DNA of 64,000 nt from Eutreptiella sp. 'Long Island Sound 2002'. Its lineage: Eukaryota > Euglenozoa > Euglenophyceae > Eutreptiales > Eutreptiaceae. Below are positions 13,621 to 24,551 of this stretch, one piece after another. Under the pieces are notes generated by a model. That model saw only the letters and a program-made list of their open reading frames with translations. It was not told where the DNA came from and made no database searches. How positions within the stretch are numbered: position 1 is the first letter of the stretch; the number at the start of each line of letters is the position of its first letter. A program made the translations under genes and the position numbers. The stretch spans positions 105,219,367 to 105,283,366 of the forward strand of contig OZ038381.1 in NCBI GenBank assembly GCA_964036045.1, read 5' to 3'.

Positions 13621-16600
13621 TGACGCGTTCCTGCTCGCGGCCTGTCCACAGGGCACGCTGCGACGGACACGCAAACAAGCAGGCAGGCAAAACACTGCGC
13701 TCAAAGGGGCAGCCGCATACAACAAAGCGTTCTAGGATCCTTGCCACTCTGAAAGAATCAAAGGTATGTACAAAAGCACAGCAGGGTATGTGCACAGGTA
13801 GCTTAGCCCATGGACTCGGGTAAGTGCGCCTTAGGGGATAGACATTCCGTCCCCGACCATATCCCATCACTAGGTCCCACCCCCTCAGTGGCACCCAGGC
13901 ACGAAGGATCCAACACAACCCACGGACCTGCCCAAAGTAGACCCTAAAACCCTGCCAAGGGAGGTACGCTGCAATCAGCCACAGGCGACGTTTCACAGCC
14001 CAATAAGCCTGGAGGTCACCCCCGACAGATCCCCCATGCTCCTCAGATTGCACGTCTCAACTCATCTCTGAGCGGGAGATATGGCCCTACCATGATCCCC
14101 TAGGAGTCGGGGGCTGAAAATAGGCTGTTTGGCCCCACGTGACGTTGGTTCGAAAAAGTCCAAAATGGACCCCTCGGCCGGGCCGCAGAAGGGTAGCGGC
14201 GAGGCAAACAACCCCCTGCCCCTCGAGTACAACTTTCCAAAGGCCCTATGCATCCTGGCTCCCCCAGATTCCCATGCATGCGGGCTCCACGGGGTCCCCA
14301 TGTGGGGTGGGGATGCAAAAATTGGCAAAATCCGCCGTCTCTGGCGGCCGTCCAGGGTTGGGCTTCTGGCAATCTTGTCGAGCCAAGCCTTGATCCGGGG
14401 GCCTTGATATCCCCTCTGGTCCCATGCATCGGGGTTTGGCTTGCTGTCACGTTGGCTGCTTACTGTTCCCCAAGGGAACAGTCACACGACGGGGCAGAAA
14501 AGACCAAGAAATGCAAAATTGGCAATGTGGCACGCGGCGTAAATTGCGTAACTCTGACTGGGCCGGAGGAGCAAAATCGAAAACCTAGGGCTATTGACCC
14601 TTCCTCATCTGCTACAAGAAGAGCACCGTTCTTCTGCCCGGGTTCTCTGTCCCATGGAAATATGGTCTTCCCAACTTGGCCTAAAAAGGCAAAAATAGCA
14701 AGATGTTGCCCAAACAGCCGGCATTCAGGATCCCATATCTCCATGGCCATGGGAAGCAAGGTTGCTAGAGCCACATCCGACTTAGGTACCAACATATGCC
14801 GCACGTCAGCCCTCGAGGTTGCCTCTAGCCAATTTTCCAAATGACACACGGAAAATGGCAAGCAGCGACATACCCAATATAGGGTCACCCATGGTTCTCC
14901 CATCCCAAGCGGAGGATACATGGGGACATAGCCCATTCAAGGCGAGTTCTTGTACCCTTTCTCAATCGCCCTCATTCTTGGATATCGGACGCAGATTGAT
15001 TTTCGGGGCCATTGTGGCCCAAAGGAGGGTTAGTCATCCCAAAAGTGTTTACTCCAAAACTTGTACCTCCGGTTGCCAAGGGAGATGGATTTTAGGCTTT
15101 TGCATGAAATCAACCGAAAGCCTTAAGTCCCTTTATCAACATTGATTTGGGTGTGAAGCGCAAAAAAAATCATTTTTAACACTTCGACCCTTGCTGTACA
15201 CGAAAAGTGGGGAAAATGGCCAAAATGCCAATGTTGGGACATATATACCCATGGGACAGCAAGGCCCATATATTATGGCATATAGCCAAATTGAAGGACC
15301 CATAGTAGGTGCTTACAAACATCCTTACTATGGGTCACCTCCTCCCTTTGATCCTGAGTCCATCATGCATGCATGTGGGCACATATGCGACAGGCAGAAA
15401 TGACGTGCCTGCTCACAAGACGATATTATAGAAATTGTACACCAGCTTGGAAACGTCAAACCAGCTATGCAGGATGTCTGTGTTGGTATCTACTTTCTAT
15501 ATTGCCTTGATTCAAGGCTCGAAACACTGTTGGCTCAAGAACGAGCCCTGGTGCGACGGCCATTTTAGCCAAATTTTAGAGGGGAAGTCGTCTTTTCAAA
15601 CGACCACGTTCCCGCACGCATTGAATTGCGTGGGGCCTTCGTTGAGTTGGCTCCAAAACCGAACATAGTCTCGGGCTTTTGGTCTTGCGAGCACTGTGTT
15701 ACGCTTTTTACGCTCATGCTGACGAGTGCACAAAACTAGCGTTTGCGCACGATAAAAACGTGGGTTTTTTGAACCCATTTGTGTCCCAAAACACCTTTGT
15801 AAGCCGCTTGCCGAAACCAAGCGATATGCCCGTGTGAAAGGGGTATGCAAGGAACGCGAAGGGGGGAGATGTAGAGTTCCCAGGTAAGTAAGTAAGTAAG
15901 GGCGGCCGCGTCCGCAGCCTCATCTGGCATCCCCTTGTTTGTGTTACATGGTTGCCGCCTCTGGCGCAAAGGAGAGCTCGCCACCATCAGTTGCGCTGGC
16001 GACCCCTGTCTTACCTCACGGCGGAGAACTTCAACCAGGTTCCCTTGGGGCATGACCGGCGGTAGGTTTCCTTGCGCTGCCCTCAGGGTCTCAGCTCCAT
16101 CCCGTCAGCCGTGGAACGATCCTCCGGCCTTCCCCCCCTAGCACAGCCTTTAGTGTGCCTAAAGGCGGGTTTCCTGTGGATAGCCGTCGCCGACAGCGCA
16201 GCATTGCTCTCAGCCACATTCCACCAGTCGCCATCCCTCAAGGGTTGGAGCACCCACTTGGCTCCCGGATGCACCTGGTTTTGGTCCATCCGCGCCTGGA
16301 GGCTAGGGGGCGACCGTTTCCACATTCCCCAAGGTTCCGCTCACGCGTGAACCTATGTGTCCTCAGGCCATTGACACGGGGACCTCAGGGTCAACCCTCA
16401 CCCCTGCGGACACCTCAGCGCCGTCCCGGAGTTCAGGGCAATTTCCCGACTTCCCTTCGTCAGGCTCCCCATGCGTGGCCCATGGTTCACCACTCCATGG
16501 CGACTGGTGTCCCAGTCCCACAAAGCGGTTGCTTGGTGCCTTCTGTCACCCATCTTCCCTGCTCTGATTTCTTCGCAACCGCGCGATGTCCCTTTCCCCT

Positions 16601-16900
16601 TTGCCACATCCCATTACCGGCCCCATCCCCGCGTTCCGTGGTTTTTCGTTCTCAAAGGGCTGTTCTGCGGCCCTTACCACACCCCTTTCCTTGCCCCGTC
16701 CCCTCATCCCATCCCTCGGCCCGTGTTTATACCCCAGCGGGCCGGCAGCAACCCAGTGCACCTAGGATTTTATGGGGTCCAAAAAACCCTAAACCAGCTA
16801 CAGGCAAAAATACTACTTTTTTTGTGAAATTATACCATAAAGAGCTTATTTTCCAGAGTTTGCCACCCCCCCAGCCCCCAAATTGGAAATTTTCCAGCCC
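13621..16900 (-). repeat. 5' LTR of Element A (diverged)
   Basis: Read on the minus strand, the last ~600 bases (about 14,200 down to 13,621) align with the LTR end of Element B. Shared phrases include GCCATATCTC, TTGGCAGGGTTT, CAGAGTGGCAAGGA, TTTGCCTGCCTGCT and the terminal GGAACGCGTCA at 13,621-13,631. Immediately inside the LTR, A and B both continue with an AAA-rich stretch followed by ACCGCCGC. The upstream two thirds are too diverged for me to align by eye, so the outer boundary is set only by the LTR length expected from B and the start of satellite DNA near 17,000. No protein-coding gene is seen in this interval. Confidence 0.65.
16725..16732 (-). promoter_or_regulatory. Candidate TATA box in Element A LTR
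   Basis: The minus strand reads GTATAAAC in a GC-rich setting inside the upstream part of the putative LTR, where an RNA polymerase II promoter is expected. No transcript evidence is available, and the outer LTR end is uncertain. Confidence 0.3.
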
Positions 16901-16999
16901 CTAGATCGACAATGCCAGCTTGATTCCATCTTAAATCGGCCGTATGCGAGAAATATGACATTCACCACCTAGTTGCGAATAGCAGCTTTTGTATAGCTC

Positions 17000-18045
17000 A
17001 AACCATGCATGTTTGTTTTTGGGCAAAAAATACGGTTTTTGGTAATAGCGGCCCCAAAACACTTGATAAAATGCTCCAAAAACTTGCAAAACACGTTTTT
17101 CTGTGTCCAGCACCCTCAAAATAGGGTATGGGGCCCTACAACTGACCACTCATGCCCGAAAAAAGCTGTTTTAGGCAAAAAAAATTGGCATTTTTGGGCA
17201 AAAAATGTGGGTTTTTGGTGATGGTGGCTCCCAAACCCTTGATCATTTGCCTCAAAACCCTCCAGAACACACCCTTTTGAGTCCAGCACCCTGAAAATAG
17301 GGTATGGGGCCCTATATCTGACCAAACAGGCCCCAAAAACACCGTTTTAGGCCAAAAAATGGCATTTTTTGGCCAAAAAATGTGGTTTTCTGGTTATGGC
17401 AGCCCTGAAACCCTCGATCATCGGTTCCAACACCTTGCAAAACACGTTATTTTGAGTCCAGCACCCTCAAAATAGTGTATGGGGCCCTACAACTGACCAC
17501 TCAGGCCCCAAAAACACTGTTTTAGGCCAAAAAAGCGCATTTTTTCGCCATTTTTGGGCAAAAAAAAATGCGGTTTTTTGGTGATGGCGGCTCAAAAACA
17601 ATCGATAACTTGCTCCAAAACGTTGCAAACATCTTATTTCTGAGTCCAACACCCTCAAAATAGGGTGGGGGGCCCTACAACTGACCAGTCAGGCCCCAAA
17701 AACACTGTTCTGGGCCAAAACATGGAGGTTTTTGGCCATTTTTGGGCAAAAAATGCGGTTTTTTTGGTGATGGCGGCTCAAAAAAAATCGATAACGTGCT
17801 CCAAAACCTTGCAAAACACGTTTCCTTTGAGTCTGGCACCCTCAAAATAGGGTATGGGGCCCTACAACTGACCACTGAAGCCCCAAAAACACTGTTTTAG
17901 GCAAAAAAAATGGCATTTTTGGCCTTTTTTTGGCGAAAAATGCGCCTTTTTGGTTATGGCGGCTCCGAAACACTCGATAACTTGCTCCAAGACGTTGCAA
18001 AACACGTTCTGTTGAGTCCAGCACCCTCAAAACAGGGGGAAGTAG
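17000..18045. repeat. Satellite block 1a, units of about 175-190 bp
   Basis: Tandem copies each contain CAGCACCCTCAAAATAGGG, then a GGGGCCCTACAACTGACCA phrase, then ACACTGTTTTAGGC and runs of AAAAAATG...TTTTTGG. The anchor phrase recurs near 17,108, 17,283, 17,459, 17,647, 17,837 and 18,018. Units differ by many substitutions and small indels. Short frames on both strands here are accidental. Confidence 0.9.
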
Positions 18046-18857
18046 TCTACAACTGCTTGCCTGAGGCCAAAAAACTCCATTTTTGACCAAAAAGCGGCCA
18101 TTTTTGGCCATTTTTTGATGGAAAAATGGCAAATTTTGGTACATACGGATGCTGTAAATGGATTTTTCGTGATCTGTGTGCCTCTACAACCTGCTTTTTC
18201 GCATCCAGCACCCTCAAAATAGAGGGGGGGTCTTCAACTGCTTGTCTGAGGCCAAAAAACTCAATTTTTGACCAAAAAACCGGCCATTTTTGGCCGTTTT
18301 GTCATGAAAAATGGCAAATTTTGGTGCATACGCATGCTTTAAATGGATTTTTCGTAATCTGTCTGCCTCTACAACCTGCTCTTCCGCATCCAGCACCCTC
18401 AAAATCGGAAAGGGGTCTTCAACTGCTTATCTGAAGCCAAAAAACTCAACTTTTGACCAAAAAAACGGCCATTTTTGGCCATTGTTTCATGAAAAATGGC
18501 AAATTTTGGTGCATACGGATGCTGTAAATTGTGTTTCCGTGATCTATATGCCTCTACAACCTGCTTTTTCGCATCCAGCACCCTCAAAATAGGGGGAGGG
18601 GTCTTCAACTGCTTGTCTGAAGCGAAAAAACTCAATTTTTGACCAAAAAACGGCCATGTTTGGCCGTTTTTGCATGAAACATGGCAAATTTTGGTGCATA
18701 CGGATGCTGTATATTGTGTTTTCGTGACCTGTGTCTGCCTACAACATGCTTCTTCGCATCCAGCACCCTCAAAATAGGGGGGGGGGTCTTCAACTGCTTG
18801 GCTGAAGCCAAAAAAACAATTTTTGACCAAAAAACGGCCATTTTTGATCAACATTTG
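18046..18857. repeat. Satellite block 1b, variant of block 1a
   Basis: The CAGCACCCTCAAAAT anchor continues near 18,198, 18,391, 18,569 and 18,760. The rest of the unit changes to a variant with TCTTCAACTGCTT, AAAAAACTCAATTTTTGACC, ATGGCAAATTTTGGTGCATA and CCTCTACAACCTGCT. Variants 1a and 1b are grouped in contiguous blocks rather than interspersed, as expected from local homogenisation. Confidence 0.88.
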
Positions 18858-20390
18858 TGTGTTCAAAACTGCAAATACGGCTGTTTTGGGCCTTCTTTGG
18901 CACCCTCCGGGCCATAACCTTGAGTAAAGGGCATGAACGGTCACAAATAGTTGCTTGCCAAGCCTCACGTAGCACTAGGGGCACACTTGATCAATCTGAA
19001 ATCACACGAAAGCGCGACCATATCACTTTAATCAACATTTATGTGTTCATATCACTTCCGTATCACTTTAATTTTGGTGTCCCGGTCCTTCAGTTGCAAG
19101 CACGGATCCCAGGCAACCCCAGTCAGGGTAGTGGACCAAGCGATAGCAATGGCCATCTAGGTGCCCATCTCATGCATCTTTGAGAACCTCAATTGGTCCG
19201 CGTAGTGTAGCCTCACCTAGCACCAGGGACAAACTTGAACGACTTGAAATCACACGCACGGGCAACGATAGCACTATACCCGATGATTATGTGTTCAAAA
19301 GTGCAAATATAGCTGTTTTGGGCCTTTTTTGGCACCCTCCGCGCCATAACCCAAACTAAAGGGCATGCATGGTCGCAAATTGTTGCTTGCCAAGCCTCAC
19401 GTAGCACAAGGGACAAACTTCATCAACTTGAAATCACACGAAAGCGCAAACATATCACTATAATCAATATTTATGTGTTCAAAAGTGCAAATATAGCTGT
19501 TTTGGGCCTTATTTTGGCACCCTCCGTGCCATAACCTTGAGTAAAGGGCATGCACGGTCACAAATTGTTGCTTGCCAAGCCTCATGTAGCACAAGGGACA
19601 AACTTCATCAACTTGAAATCACACGAAAGTGCAAACGTATCACTATAATCAACATTTATGTCTTCAAAAGTGCAAATATAGCTGTCTTGGGCCTTATTTT
19701 GCACCCTCCGCGCCATAACCCAGAGTAAAGGGCATGCACGGTCACAAATTGATGCTTGCCAAGCCTCACATAGCACAAGGGAGAAACTTCATCAACTTGA
19801 AATCACACGAAAGCGCAAACGTATCACTATAATCAACATTTATGTGTTCAAAATTGCAAATATAGCTGTTTTGGGCCTTATTTTGCACCCTCCGTGCCAT
19901 AACCTTGAGTAAAGGGCATGCACAGTCACAAATTGTTGCTTGCCAAGCCTCACGTAGCACAAGGGACAAACTTCATCAATTTGAAATCACACAAAAGCGC
20001 AAACGTATCACTATAATCAACATTTATGTGTTCAAAAGTGCAAATATAGCTGTTTTGGGCCTTATTTTGCACCCTCCGGATCGCAAGCTTGAGTAAAGGG
20101 CATGCACGGTCACAAATCATTGCTTGCCAAGCCTCACGTAGCACTAAGGACACATTTCATCAATTTGAAATCACATGAAAGCGCGACCGTATCACTTTAA
20201 TCAACTTTTATGTGTTCAAAAGTGCAGATGTACCTGTTTTGGGCGTTTTTTGGCATCCTCCGGATTACTATCTTGGGTAAAGGGCATGCACGGGCACAAA
20301 TCATTGCTTGCCTAGCCTCACAGGGCACTAGGGACAAACTTGATCAATTTGAAATTTAGTGACACCACAAGGACATCATCGTATTCACCA
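18858..20390. repeat. Satellite block 2, units of about 184 bp
   Basis: A different tandem unit contains TGTTCAAAAGTGCAAATATA, GCTGTTTTGGGCC, GCACCCTCCG, GAGTAAAGGGCATGCACGG, TTGCTTGCCAAGCCTCA and TTGAAATCACACGAAAGCGC. The TGTTCAAAA phrase recurs near 19,289, 19,471, 19,657, 19,843, 20,027 and 20,211, a spacing of 182-186. One unit is disturbed around 19,040-19,290, where unrelated bases and a second partial copy occur. The last unit decays near 20,390. Confidence 0.9.
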
Positions 20391-20660
20391 TTTATGGCCC
20401 AAAAGTGGCAAAAATGGGCAAGAATGGCGGTATTTTGGGTTTATTGCGACATCCGGTAATGCAATTGACGCTTTTTCAATACAGCAGCTAGATAACATCG
20501 TATTTTACCAATTGCGCTATCTAAATCACGTCAGATGCGCACAGATTTGGCACAAATCACCAAAACCTCGGCAAAATGGGGTTGCGGCGGGCCGTAAATC
20601 GCGATCGCGGCAGTTTTTGGACAGTTCAGTTACGGGATTCCGGTACCTAATAAAATCCTA
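20391..20660. other. Spacer between satellite and copy IV
   Basis: No gene or array is recognised. The sequence resembles decayed satellite at first (repeated CAAAA/GGC phrases) and then becomes unique. Confidence 0.35.
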
Positions 20661-20779
20661 GGTGGGCGCGGGCCCACTGGATCCTCATTCATCCGGGGAC
20701 AGTTTCGTGCTCCTTGCGGGGGTCGCTCCTATCCTGTCCCCTTTTTTCCGCGCACATGTTGCGTTCTGCTGACCAATCC

Positions 20780-23700
20780 CGGATGATCCAGTCCGCGGCG
20801 TCAGCCCACATTTCCTATGTCAAGGCCCTATTGGCCTACCTGTGTATTGGCACCAGAACACAGCGCCTCTAAGCGGCTGTGGCCCTGCAGGGACGCGACT
20901 ACACGTACCCCTACTAGAGCTAGGAGGCAAGGTGTGTTCTGTATGCGTGCACCGCATGTGGTTTAGCAGTCACTGACGTCGTCGTTCAGACTTCGCCATC
21001 CCTGGCAGATGGCCCTTCTGATTCTTTCCCTTGCCATTGCCGGCTAAGGGTCCTTCTTCCTTCTGTCCCCGCCATACTTGGCTCGCGCATTTTGTGCTGT
21101 GTGTGATCTGCGCCCTTGGTTTTGCAGGGTGGGCGGCCCTAGTGTTCAATCGGTGTGTGTGCACAAGAGCACAGCGTTGTTTTTTTGTTTTTGCGGCTGT
21201 GGCCTAGCAGGGACGCCACTACAACCACCGCTGCTATGGCTTGGAGGGATGGAGTGCTCTGTTGTCGTGCCCCGCTTGGGTACCTGGTGTTGTACTCTTT
21301 TGTTCCCACCATTCCTGGCTTTGTTATCTTGCTCTTCGTGCGTCTCCGCCCTTTTTTCTGAGGCATGGCGGTCCCCCGCCGAAAAAACACAATCGCTGCT
21401 CACACTGCGAGGTTCCTCGAAGGACGGCCGCTATGTACATTTCCTAATGTTCAATATAAAACCCTGAGGTGCTGAGCACTAACTGAAAGAAACCAAAGGC
21501 TCAGGTTTCTATTGTACACGAGCGTACACAAAAGGAAACTTAAAAAGTGGCTGGTACACGCTGTGGTCACTGCAGGGTGTGTGGATGTTCACTGAAGTTG
21601 TTTCAGTGAAATCTTGTGTGAAAACTTTTTTTTTGGGGGGGGGATTGATTGTGTCAGATGGTTTGATGGCACTGAATTGTGAAAAATGGATGGAAAAGGG
21701 AGTTTTCTCTTTTGCAGTGCCATGTTTCGTTGTTGCGTCTCCGCCCTTGGTTTTGCAGGGTCGTCGGCCTTGGGTGCACCACTTCAACCTATGTGTCCCA
21801 CCTGCGGAAGGGGTGACGCATGCATGGTGGGGCTGCAGAGAGGCGTAGCTACCAGCACTCACATCTGGCCTGCTATACCCCGAATACCGGGCCCACCTCT
21901 GCGCCGCCTGTCGAGCCCATCTCCTGCGCTGACAGGCGTTCAGTCCGGGATGTTCCGGTCTGGGGCGCCAGGCTGCCGCTTGTCCCTGGATGATCCAGTC
22001 CGGGGGGCCGCAGCTCCTGCTGCTTCATCCGCCCCGGATGATCCAGTCCACGCGCGTTTGGTCTCCTTTCACCGGATGTTGCTCTCGTTGTGCTTTGGCC
22101 GCTCCTTCTTGTTGTGCCTGGGATGATCCAGCCCAGGGCACTTCATGGCCTCGTCAGCGCTTTGCGGCATCACCACAGGCTCCTCCTCTTCGCTGCTCCA
22201 CTGCTTCTCCACGTCCTCAACCTCTTCGCTGCTGCTCTGCATCACCTTGTTTACTTGTTCACTTGTTTACATCACTGCATTACCACCGCCTTGTCCTCAT
22301 CATGGTTGCACTGCCTCTCCTCAGCCTCGGCCTCTTCTCCGCGTCTCTGCAGCACCAGGGCCTTGTCCTCATGGCTGCTTCGCTGCATCACCGTGGCTTC
22401 TTCCATAGGTCTGTTTCTCCGCTTTACCGAGGCCCTGTGCTCATCAATGCCGCACTGCGTCTTGTTGGGCTCGTCCGCATTTCTGTATCACTGTATCTCC
22501 ATTGCGTTGTCCTTTGCGCCGCTTCCGGACATGTCTTCATCGCTGCTCCACTTTGGCCTCGGCCTCTTGTCTCCTTCGCCGCTGGCCGCCACTTTCCTGT
22601 GGACGCTCCAGTCCGGTGGGTAGGGGCTCCTCCTGCATGATCCACCCCAGGCAATCCTGCCCGGAGCGGCAGGCCACATTCCCCCCGACGATCCAGCCCT
22701 CGAGGTTGTGGCTGCTCCTTCATGTTCTGCCCCGGATGATCCAGTACAGGGCGTCTGCCCACCACTTGTCCCTGGATGTTCCTGTTCGGGGTGCGGGTCC
22801 TGCGGCTTGATGCGCCCCGTATGATCGAGTCCGGGGCGTCAGGCTGCCGCTTGTCCCTGGATGATCCAGTCCGGGGGGTGGCGGCTCCTGCTGCTTGTTC
22901 CGTCCCGGTTGATCCAGTCCGGGGCGTCTGGCCCCCGCTTGTCCCCGGATGATCCACTCCGGGGCGTGGCGGCTCCCGCTGCCTGTTCCGCCCCGGATGA
23001 TCCTGTCCGGGGCGTCTGGACTCCTTTCTTCGCATTCTACAGTCGTTTTGTTTTGGCCGCTCCTTCTTGTTTTGCCACAGATGATCCAGTCCAGGGCACT
23101 CAATGGCCTCGTCACCGCATCAGTGCATCTCGATGGCCGCGTCCCGGTCGGACCTTCACTGCATCTCCTTGGGCTCCTCCTCTTCACTGCTTCACTGCTT
23201 CCACTCGGCCTCGTCCTCCTGGCTGCTGCACTGCATCCCCCCCGCCTCGTCCACCTGTGTGCATCTCTGCATCACCACGGCCTTGTCCTCATCATGGTGT
23301 CAATGTGCCTCCTCGGCTTGGTTCGCATCAACGATTCCCTGCATCACCACGGCCCTTCCCCTCTTGGTCGCATCACTGCATCACCGCAGCCGCATTCTCT
23401 GGACTGCCTCTCTTCTTCTCCTCGGCCCCGCCACATCTATGCGGCACCGCATGTCCTCGACCTCGTCCTCAGCTCTGTATCACTGCTCTTCCCTGGCGGC
23501 GTCCTTTGTGGTGGTTCTGGACCTGTCCGGGGGGTGGGGGCTCCTCCTGCTTGATCCGCACCGGATGTTCCAGGCCGGGGTGTCTGGCCTCTTCTCCCTG
23601 GATGATCGTGTCCTGGGGGTTGCGGCAGCTCCTTGTTGTTCTGCCCTGGATGAGCCAGTCCGGGGGGCGGCGGCTCCTGCTGCTTGTTTTGCCCCGGATG

Positions 23701-24010
23701 TTCCAGTCAGGGGCGTCAGCCGCCACTTGTCCCCGGATGATCCACTCCGGGGGGCGGCGGCTGCTGCTGCTTGTTCCGCCGCGGATGATCTAATCCGGTG
23801 CGTCCGGCCTCCCTGCTCCGCTTGTTGCCGTCGTTTTGTTTTGGCCACTCTTTTTTGTTTTGCCGCGGATGATCCAGTCCAGGGCACCCCTTGGCCTCGT
23901 CTCTGCTTCGCTGCTTCACCACGGCCTCCTCCGGGTCCCTGCTTCTCTGCATAACCATGGGCTCCTCCTCTTCGCTGCGTCTCTGCTTCTCCATAGCCTC
24001 ATCCACTTGG
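20780..24010. repeat. Complex tandem array with GATGATCCAGTCC core
   Basis: A GGATGATCCAGTCCGGGG-type phrase recurs many times (for example near 20,782, 21,986, 22,039, 22,736, 22,860, 22,946, 22,996, 23,080, 23,750 and 23,876), typically 40-60 bp apart. It alternates with CT-rich stretches of the GCATCACCACGGCCTCCTC type. Larger blocks repeat too: a phrase built on TTTGGCCGCTCCTTCTTGTT recurs near 22,088, 23,050 and 23,840, giving superunits of about 0.8-0.95 kb. At the left, GCGGCTGTGGCC near 20,873 and 21,191 marks another duplication. Long open frames on both strands are by-products of the repetition. Confidence 0.8.
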
Positions 24011-24547
24011 CCCAGGCTCCGCTTCTCTACGGCCTTGCTGCACTGCGCTGCGCTCTGCGCGGGGCGGCGGGGGTGCCCCTTGGTAAACGCCCCTCGACGG
24101 CTTGGGTGATGCTTGGCACTGCCTCCTGTGCCTTGGTTGCGTGCGTGTGGGGCGCGCTGTCAGGATTTACGGCACCCCGTGGCTGTTGTTGCTTGGCACC
24201 TGGTCCTGTGTCGTGGTTGTGGCCGGCAGCGTGCCTCTGTGGCGTGCCTCTTGGTCCAGTCCGGTCGCTCCCGGTGCTCCGGTTGGCTTTCCCGTCGCCG
24301 TGGTGCCTTCCCCCATCCCGGGGGCTCTTGCGCCCGGGTCTACTGGGCGGCTGTGCGGGGCACGTGGAGGCTGGCCGAGAACCGGGCGCATGGTGCCTGC
24401 CACCGGCCCCTGCCGAGGGGCGCTCGGTTCCCTCCGCGTCGTACCCGTTTCAGGCCCCGTGATGGGGTTGTCCCTGGCGGGTCCATCCGGTCTTGGTCTT
24501 CAGCTGCGTGCGCTGCGATGGTTTGGCCTTTATGGACACGGTCACTG

Positions 24548-24551
24548 ACAC
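24548..24551 (+). other. Target-site duplication (left), Element B
   Basis: ACAC directly precedes the 5' LTR start TGAAGC and matches ACAC at 41,771-41,774 after the 3' LTR. Removing Element B and one ACAC gives CACTGACACGTCCGGTTTCC. This aligns without gaps to the minus strand of copy II near 54,320-54,340 (CACTCACGCGTCCAGTTTCC), which acts as an unoccupied site. Confidence 0.85.

Larger units (their letters stand above)
4150..16900 (-). mobile_element. Element A: degenerate Ty3/gypsy chromovirus, minus strand
   Basis: Read on the minus strand this is a long terminal repeat (about 16,900 down to 13,621), leader, gag, UAG, protease, reverse transcriptase, RNase H, integrase and chromodomain, in the same order as Element B at 24,552-41,770. 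It is a distant relative of B: the proteins align along their whole length, but A carries many frameshifts, in-frame stops and catalytic substitutions. Its 3' untranslated region matches B and D only for about 150 bases below the pol end and then stops at about 4,150. No polypurine tract or second LTR is visible, so the copy is truncated at its 3' side. The outer LTR end near 16,900 is uncertain. Confidence 0.85.
20660..24551 (-). mobile_element. Copy IV of the array-bearing element, left portion
   Basis: The segment 24,060-24,551 is the reverse complement of sequence homologous to copy II at about 54,330-54,840. Shared phrases on the minus strand include AGCCAACCGGAGCACCG versus AGCCAACCAGAGCACGG, GCACCACGGCGACGGG versus GCACCACGGCGACAGG, and GGCCACAACCACGACA versus GGCCACAACCAAGGTA. 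Beyond it (about 20,780-24,010) lies a tandem array specific to this copy. The element continues on the far side of the Element B insertion at 41,771. I cannot find the CCTCAAA-tailed 3' module at its low-coordinate end, so that end is truncated, diverged or placed differently. The boundary at 20,660 is approximate. Confidence 0.65.

Noticed and set aside
15885-15902. A short TAAG microsatellite
   Set aside because: Only about four units inside the diverged LTR of Element A; no sign of function.
17000-20390. Repeats with regular spacing considered as a CRISPR array
   Set aside because: Units are contiguous satellites without unique spacers, and the context is clearly eukaryotic retrotransposon DNA.
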